Source: Cervus elaphus
Taxonomy: Eukaryota; Chordata; Mammalia; Artiodactyla; Cervidae
NCBI RefSeq assembly: GCF_910594005.1
Contig: NC_057847.1
Coordinates: 20,310,001-20,374,000 of the forward strand
DNA: 64,000 bases
Direction: 5' to 3'
Position numbers and translations under genes: made by a program. Below are positions 56,731 through 64,000 of the stretch, one piece after another (positions within the stretch are counted from its first letter, which is position 1; each line of letters starts with the position of its first letter). The notes under the pieces are model-generated. The model worked only from the letters and a program-made list of their open reading frames with translations. It was not told the origin of the DNA and ran no database searches.

Positions 56731-59700
56731 AAATAATAGCATACAAACTTTAAATTTCTGTGATACAAAGACATTTATTAACCAAAGAATACATATATAA
56801 ACAAATAAGTAAACCAATCTTTGGAACCTTGACATTCCCAATTTGAGAAAAAAGATTAGACGTAACTTGTACATAGGAATGATATCAAAGTGTCTTAACA
56901 TTGGCTTAAATAAATATCCAGGTTAACTGAGCCTGAACACACTTATAGGCACATTTTCTTTGGAGAAGAAAGCCAAGAAGGCAGGACAGGAGTAAAAATC
57001 AGAGAGGATCAGAAAGGAATAAAGCATGGGAGAAAGAGACTTTGCCTTCAAAGGAAAAGCAGTATTAAAATTTCTTAGTACCTCTTTAATAAAATGGAAG
57101 AGGTTCAAAGAGCATTAATTTGATCATCATTTTAAAACTCTTAAGCTTAAACTACAATTCTCTCTTATTTCATTAAGTCCTATAGAATTTTAAAGAATTT
57201 ATGTACTTCTTTAAATTATATACTGTTATAAAGTTTTCCTTCCTTAGAAAAACTTATCAGACTAGCAGGAAATCTGAATACACAAGAAAAATAAACAAGT
57301 CTTCACTACCATCAAGACAAAAAAATTATCCTATATTTACTGCTCCATTAAAACACTGAAAATTTGGAATTTCTAGGAGTAAAAATTAAAGAATGCTACT
57401 CATTGACTATGAAATTCTACATTCAAATATAATCTAAACTATATTTTAATATGACAATCTCGTGACACCAAAGTGATATTTATATACAGATGAAAATAGT
57501 TTGAATTTGCACAGATAGTATTGACTACTCTTGAATAATATATGAATAACAGATACAAGAATAATTATTAACAAAGAATAGTCAAGAGTACACACAAAAT
57601 TCTTTTGATGAACTGCCAAGAACACACCAACAAAGTCTCTTCTGATGTCATGGGTGACTGTCAAGTAATTCCATAACTTTCATTTTTACTTATGTATAAT
57701 AGAGAGGGAAAAGGGGGGAAATGGTTAGACTTTTCTTTGGTTAGTGAGAGATCAAGGACTGCCTAAGAATTTGAACTAAAATATGGTAATGAAATATAAT
57801 TTTCAATCTTCTTTTAAGACCTTTGCAATATTTTGAATGTGATTGGAAGGATTGGTTTTGAGAGTAAGGGAGATTCTATTAACACTCCCAGGTCAAGGAA
57901 AGACATAAACATAAGGAATCCCCAAGGTAGAGATGGCAAGGAGTTATAAGAACAGTGGTTTTAGATTATTCTCTGTTGTCTGCTATGCTATAGACTGCCA
58001 CCATGATTTCAAATCTTCAATTAAAGTGTACTTTATTTAAGTGAAGTATTTGGGGAATATAAGAGAAACACAGTAACTCATTGGCAAAGTCAGGCAGAAG
58101 TCAAACTGCAAGCTTCTAGAGTGATGTAACAAGCAAGAAAAAAGAAATTCAACATGAAATCACACAAAGGGGTGCTGGGAGATAAGAAAGACCTCCCTGC
58201 CTATCCTACATCTGGAAGTTCCTAGCTGCCAGGCAATGGCCAAACTCAATTTTCTGATATGCTTGCATACAAGTATATGGCTGGACTGCCCACTATTTTC
58301 AGATAGACTATCTTTTCCATGCATCATTCATTTTAATTCACTTAAGATTTTTAGTCACTGTCGTTCCTACTTCTCAATTTGAAATTAGTGTTAGTCTATC
58401 TTTATCAATTAAGTTTGTCCAGAGTTATTGGTTAACCCCATAATGTTAATGGTACTTATGAGCTATACCTTTCCAATCAATAGATTTTAGAGTTTAAGAT
58501 TAATAAGTGTTACAGCTCAAATACAAAATTATCCATACGTCTGGCTCTAAAGCAGATAAAAACCTAGTACCTCAAAGGAAACACATGTATGCTTTGAAAC
58601 TACAGTGTTTTCCCTACCAAAAGTATGGACATATAGAGTAGGTAGATCCCAGGCTTACTTGTCCAACCTAAGAAGAACTCTGCAAAAAAGTTGGGGAACC
58701 ACTGGACCATGAGATAGCTTCAAACTTGTGCTCTCAACAAAGAGTAAAGCTATTATTTTTTTCTGAATCATCAAGAAGTCACAATAAGTCATGACTAGAT
58801 TTGAACCATCATATTCTAAATGGGTCATTCACAACATCAGGCAAATTTTATAAATGATATAGATTGAAAAGGGACCAGAATTACATTGTCATTCTATTGA
58901 AACAATAGATCTATTGCCCGGATGCTTCTCTCTGAATTAGTTATAGGTGCATATCAGATGCAACTTAAAATTATCTTTCATGATCCCAGTTGGAATAACA
59001 AGAGAATGCAACAAGAACCGTTTACACTGGGCAACTGATGATCCTCATATAACTTCTGTGTAAAATTACATTTCACTCAGAGATAAGTTATTGAGAACTA
59101 AAGAGTGATTTCTCACCTCAAAATTCACTTTGTTCTTCAAACTACCTTCACATAGTTTCTTGGTAACCAAGGCACCAGATGGAAAAAGGTGGAAAATTTA
59201 CTTAATTTCTCAAATCCATGTGTTTAATATTAAATAACAGTCTGTAATCCGGCCTTGTAATTCCACCATTGATCAACCAGACAGGGATACAGTAGAAAAG
59301 GAGGTAAAGTATATCTTCTTAATTTGTATTATTTTCAGGTTAACATTTAGAGCATATTGCTACCATGGTAATAAGCTAAAATAGTCAAAAGAGGTGGTGA
59401 AGAGTTTTGAATAACAAATTTAAGTCCCTAAATTGTGGATACAGAATTTTAAAAGTTTCTAGTCACAGACTGTAAGAGAAATACAACCTAGGATTACATG
59501 AGGGTATGTGTTTATGTGTGTATAAATTCAGAAAGTACAATCATGAACAATTAATGAAAGGAAAGTAAATTTAAGCATGTTATCTTTCCTCACAAGGTAA
59601 AACATAAATATTCAATTATTACTATTATTCCTCCAGAGAAAAAAGCTAAAATAGAAGAATAATCCAGTGTTGGTAACCTTGATCTGGAGAAGCAGTCTAC

Positions 59701-59835
59701 TTCTCAAAGACAAGCCCCTGGGCACACATAATGGCAGAACAGGTGATTCACATCAGTGAACAGATTGTATTGTCTTACTTTAGATGATTACCTCTGGGGA
59801 AAAAAGAGTGGATGAGAAACTCTTGGCTTTCATAA
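56731..59835. other. Repeat-poor stretch, nothing recognised
   Basis: About 3.1 kb without a recognisable repeat or convincing frame. The longest minus frames (56557-56901, 57446-57664) show no domain, and the first overlaps the neighbouring SINE. Confidence 0.4.
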
Positions 59836-59836
59836 T

Positions 59837-59848
59837 AAAATTTAGTTT
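59837..59848 (+). repeat. Target site duplication of L1, left (candidate)
   Basis: AAAATTTAGTTT, matched by AAAATTTTGTTT at 60735-60746 with one mismatch. Low complexity weakens it. Confidence 0.6.
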
Positions 59849-60734
59849 CTATTAAAAAAGCAAACAACTCGATTTAAAAAATGGGCAAAAGAACTGAATA
59901 GACATTTTTCCAAAGAAGATATACAGATAGCCAATAGGCATATGAAAAGATAACATGGCAAATTGTCAGAGAGAATGGCTGTAGTTAAAAAGTCTACAAA
60001 TAACAAACGCTGGCAAGGATATGGAGCAAAAAGAACATTAGTATACCGTTGGTCGGCATGCAAATTGGAAAACAGCATGGAGGTTTCTCAAAAGGCTAAA
60101 ATAGGAGTACCATATGATCCAACAATTTCACTCCTGAGTATACATCCAGAAGTGGAAAAACAAAACTGAAAAACACTACTTCAAAAAGATACATGCACCC
60201 CAGTGTTCATAGTTGCAGTATTTACAATAGTCAAGATATGGAAGCACCCATCAAGAGATGAATGGATAAAGAAGATGTGGTATATATTTATACAGTGAAA
60301 TATTACTCAGCCATAAAAAAGAATGAAACTCTGTCATTTGCAACAATATGGGTCAACCTAGAGATTATTATACTAAGCGAAGTCAGGCAGAGAAAGACAA
60401 AAACTCTGTTATCACTTGTATCAGGAATCTAAAAAATAAAACAAACAGATGAATATAATAAAACAGAAACAGAATCACAGACACAGAGAAGAAACTTGTG
60501 GTTACCAGTAGCAGGGAAAGCAGAGGAACAAGAGAGGAATGGGGGATTAAGACATACAAGCTACAATGTATCAAATAAATAAATTTCAAGGACATATTTT
60601 ACAGCACTGGGAATGTAGCCAATAGTTTAAAATAATTTCAAATGTAGTATAATCTATAAAAATATTAAATCACTATATTGTACACCTGAAAGTAATGCAA
60701 CATTGTAAATCAAAAATATTTTTTTTAAAAAAAG
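59849..60734 (+). mobile_element. L1 LINE 3' end, 5'-truncated, older
   Basis: About 890 bp. It carries the last part of ORF2 (GGGCAAAAGAACTGAATAGA, ACACTACTTCAAAAAGATAC) and a 3' UTR ending near TGTAAATCAAAAATATT plus an A-rich tail. The plus frame 59963-60169 is ORF2 with the terminal cysteine motif degraded: the first two cysteines are replaced. Older than the L1 at 28.7 kb. Confidence 0.9.
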
Positions 60735-60746
60735 AAAATTTTGTTT

Positions 60747-62870
60747 GGCTTATCAATTAAGGGGATTATGAAACATGCAGTTACCCTAATAAGGGTATGC
60801 TTTCAAACCACTTTACTTGAAAAATATTGTATTTTATGATTTCTGGCTGATTATCTGATTATACACAGGTCACGGGCTTCATTTTAAAAATAGTAATGTT
60901 TTCTGGCAACCTCACCTTCTCAAGGTCCAGGTTGTCATGTGTCATGTGTCATAACAGTTAAACCTCTGCTTCATCAGCTTCCTCATCTTACCTGTGCCTG
61001 CTGCTCTTTATTGTCTAAGGCAATGAATGTCTGGGTCAATGTCCTGGTATCTCACATATGCAGGATTTGCTTAACCCATCTAAATAGTTCTCCATCCTGG
61101 CCCCCCAGGGAGTAGTTCTAACTTGAACAACTTATCTGTCACTTTGATTTCCTGATTAATAATTCAATGACTAGAGCTAAATTTTTCAAGCAATTAATGA
61201 AGTTTTGATGGTTCAGCCTTTATTCCTAGCCAATGACAAAGCGAGAGTAATGAACGTGTGAAATATTGAAGGTTTTGTGTGAGTGTTTGGAGGGTAGGAT
61301 TTAAAATATCCAGTATAGGCAATCAGAAAATGGAAAATTACTGTTCTTGATCGTCAGAAAACTGGAAAAGACTAAATCATATAAAAAATACATTTTTCCA
61401 AAATCTTCAGTTAGCAAAAACTCACTGAGCTGTGTGAGATTCCAATTCTATGACATCCCTGGGTATTTCCTGAATGTTTAATGTGGCTAATAATAAATTT
61501 ATGCCATTCTAAGATTGCCAAAGAAAGATGGAAAGATCTTATTTCTTAGTTTTTGTTTGGTTTTATAACAACATTTTTTTATAACTTTAAATCATTTCAC
61601 AGAACTTCAGTCCCATTTTGAAGGAAAAGAAATAGCTGTTGACAGTGCTTTAGAAATTAGGATTAAGCTGCCAGTAACCTTGATGTCAGGCAGTGGAGCA
61701 AGCAATAAAATAATGTCATGTGAGAAGATAGCCTTATCCTGGACAAGGTCAGACCCGGTCCTCCCCACCAGAATCCATTAAAAGAGTATTTCACTTATTG
61801 ATTTGTTTGTTTGCTTGTATAAAAATAAGAATGGGTCTCTTTCACTCCAAATTTGACTCAAAAATTACATACTTTTAGTCTGCTGATACTTTCCTTAACC
61901 TAGTTAAGAAGAGCTATCTTGAGTTATCACTACTAATAAAAACTATTCAAGACATGGAATTGGCCCTGCTGATATTTGTTGTTTTGACTCAATGGGAATT
62001 CTAGAGATAACTGTCCCATAACTGTTAACTGTCAATTATGGATATCATACATTTTAATTTCTCTATATCTTCACTGAAAACATCCTGATAAATCTAGATG
62101 CAATTCATTTTTCATCATCTGGAAATGTTATTTTCCATATTTTTCTATTAAAAATTGAAAGTTTAACTGAAATTTCTAATAAATGAAATATTCCTTTCAT
62201 TTTTATCAACAAGAACTGCTTGGTGTCCCACATTGTTTTTCAAAATTTTGCTTATCTTTTGTACATAGTTTGCTGGCTTTGTCTAAAGCACAGTGTCTTT
62301 TATTGTATTGAGAAGACTCCATTTGAGATCTAATTAAGTGAACAATATATTAGTGTTGACTATCAGTGCAATTAGTTGTATAGAGGGCTCTAGAGCTTAT
62401 TCATCTTGCTTGGTTGAATCTTTATGTCTATTGCTTAGGAACTCCCTATTCAATAACAATTGACGTCAAGTACCTGCAAGAATTCTAACTAAAATTGTGT
62501 TGCTCAAATTCATATCCCCATATTTTCCTATCACATTCTTAAGATTATACATTTTATGTGTATTTTTCCTAAATACCTATTTAATATCCAAATTCTAACC
62601 AAAGTTTCAGAATTTAATATGGTTATCATCTCAAAATGGCCTTATTTTTATAGTACTTTTATTCCATTAATTGAAGGTAACGCTCTATATTGTTTCTTAC
62701 GATGGTGGTCAATCAAAATTATCTCAAATTTTTTAAATGTATCTAAAATGCTCTCCTAATCTACCCTTGTACTTCTCTAGAAGTTGGCAAACATGGAGAA
62801 TATCTAACTGAGAAACTGTTCCAAGTCCAGGTTTCTCCAGAATAAATCTCTGTCCTCAATTTTCTGTTGC
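60747..62870. other. Repeat-poor stretch, nothing recognised
   Basis: About 2.1 kb of AT-rich, apparently single-copy sequence. A short GTCATGT triplication lies at about 60940-60955. Confidence 0.4.
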
Positions 62871-62874
62871 ATTT

Positions 62875-63035
62875 TGGCCCAGAAGTCTTGAATTCTACTC
62901 TCAACTTTACCAAAAAATAATAATCTAAGCCTTCCTTCTTTGGGCCTCAATTTTCTCATAGAAATGAGGAATTGAGTTAGACAACTTTAAGTTTCTTTCT
63001 AACTCTAAAATATAACCTTTGGTATAATAAACCAG
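62875..63035 (+). mobile_element. MIR-class SINE relic
   Basis: TTGGGCCTCAATTTTCTCAT, AATGAGGAATTGAGTTAGAC and TTTCTTTCTAACTCTAAAAT follow the core order of an old tRNA-headed SINE. Confidence 0.55.
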
Positions 63036-63265
63036 TGCTAAGTATTTTTAATCAAATTATAGTAACTGACACATTATCAAAAGTGAGTCCTTAAGTAGTG
63101 TATTTAACAGCAAGGTCAATACCATGGACTCCTCCAGCTTCCATCTCTTCATCAGCATTGGAAAGCTTTGGAGTAGAAAGAAAGAGTACTTTAGGACTCT
63201 GAACAATTCAGTTTCCAGTAGTCAACTGCTTTTCCCATACACCTCCCATTATGTAACAACTTCTC

Positions 63266-63275
63266 TGACCCTCAA
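63266..63275 (+). repeat. Target site duplication, left
   Basis: TGACCCTCAA, identical to 63320-63329. Confidence 0.88.
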
Positions 63276-63319
63276 AGGGCTTCCTTGGTGGCTCAGACAT
63301 TAAAGAATCTGAATTTCAA
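63276..63319 (+). mobile_element. Head-only Bov-tA SINE insertion, 44 bp
   Basis: GGGCTTCCTTGGTGGCTCAG and the following AAAGAATCTG are the first ~35 bases of the tRNA-like head. The BovB-derived body and tail are absent, replaced by AATTTCAA. A perfect 10-bp duplication flanks the fragment, so it inserted as such or lost its 3' part afterwards. Confidence 0.85.
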
Positions 63320-63329
63320 TGACCCTCAA
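63320..63329 (+). repeat. Target site duplication, right
   Basis: TGACCCTCAA, matching 63266-63275. Confidence 0.88.
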
Positions 63330-64000
63330 CTCAACATTAATACCTTTCCAATGTTCATATGAACACTACATCTTGAGTAAACATTTTGAACCAGAATCTC
63401 CCTAAGCAGGAGTCCTGTGATAACTGAATGTCATTAACCTTGCCCTCTCTCCCCCAAAATATTCCTCACAATGAAATATAATTTGAACTAGTCATTCTTA
63501 ACCTCATTACAGATTAAAATTAAATTCAGATTCAGTTATGAAAATATATTCATGCAGTTACTCTACTGTTTTGCTCTCAGTTTCTCTTGAAGATTAAATA
63601 AACCAATGACCAGGTGAAAAACATTACTAAATATTCTTTAAAAACCTTTATACAGAGATGGTCTTATATTAAGGGTCCTCTGAAAAAGGATTCATGCTGA
63701 TTCAGCATGGATGGGGATATATCCTTTCAGAATTCAGAATCAGGAAGTTTATTTCTCCTAAAGAATTTATGAATTCAGTTTTTGTTACATAGTTATGATT
63801 TGTATTTTATAATATTTTCCTCATAGTCAGTGCAGCCTAAAAGCTTAGATCATAATTTAAACCTCAAATTTAGTACTTTTAGACTAGTGGTATTAAACAG
63901 ATCTTATCTTAAAAGTTAAACAAAGAATAAAAATTTCTGGATCTATACCAACAGCTTCTGAGTAAGTAGGTCTGGGATAAGGGCCTCAAGTCTGCCTATT
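63330..64000. other. No feature recognised
   Basis: Unassigned AT-rich sequence to the window end. Confidence 0.4.

Overview
This is mammalian genomic DNA from a ruminant, most likely a bovid. The evidence is its repeats. It holds several copies of the RTE-type LINE BovB, many tRNA-headed Bov-tA SINEs, two dimeric Bov-A2 SINEs, CHR-type tRNA SINEs of whale-hippo-ruminant lineages, L1 copies of the bovine type, and decayed mammal-wide repeats (MIR, L2, old L1, a hAT-Charlie). Species cannot be told from this. Repeat family names come from remembered consensus sequences; no search was run.

I find no intact cellular gene, no structural RNA gene and no CRISPR or other prokaryotic feature. Nearly all long reading frames are pieces of BovB or L1 proteins, or reverse-strand shadows of SINEs. 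The one non-repeat coding suggestion is a weak pair of overlapping minus-strand frames near 22.8-23.1 kb that would encode a one-pass membrane peptide. It is probably chance or a relic.

Layout. 0-3 kb: quiet DNA with two SINE pieces. 3.0-7.7 kb: a near full-length BovB (copy A) inserted into an old L2 and flanked by an 11-bp duplication. 8.3-11.6 kb: a second, older BovB (copy B). 12-28 kb: mostly unrecognised sequence dotted with one CHR SINE, Bov-tA copies, a BovB 3' end, MIR, L2 and a short L1. 28.05-31.05 kb: a minus-strand BovB (copy C) split by a 2-kb minus-strand L1 with a perfect 12-bp duplication. 31.2-32.7 kb: an old L1 split by a Bov-tA. 33-37.5 kb: MIR, L2, a CHR SINE and a 1.2-kb 5'-truncated BovB (copy D). 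38.9 kb: a hAT-Charlie relic. 42.8 kb: a Bov-A2. 43.6-46.1 kb: old L1 pieces and a plus-strand solo LTR. 47.2-49.4 kb: the densest cluster, with three Bov-tA insertions and a CpG-rich minus-strand solo LTR whose U3 carries 32-bp tandem repeats. 53 kb: a short L1 with a perfect 13-bp duplication. 54.7-55.2 kb: two SINEs inserted one after the other at the same target. 56.7-59.8 and 60.75-63.27 kb: repeat-poor stretches with nothing recognised. 59.85-60.7 kb: an L1 3' end. 63.3 kb: a tiny SINE-head insertion with its own duplication.

Nothing here works together as a pathway. What can be read is insertion history: target duplications and nesting order many events, and the BovB copies show how stops, frameshifts and duplications killed their endonuclease and reverse transcriptase. 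I see no undescribed biological system. The most unusual items are the head-only SINE insertion (63.28 kb), the homopolymer-only insertion inside a SINE (48.26 kb), the repeated use of single target sites (47.2 and 54.7 kb), and the tandem-repeat LTR (48.7 kb).
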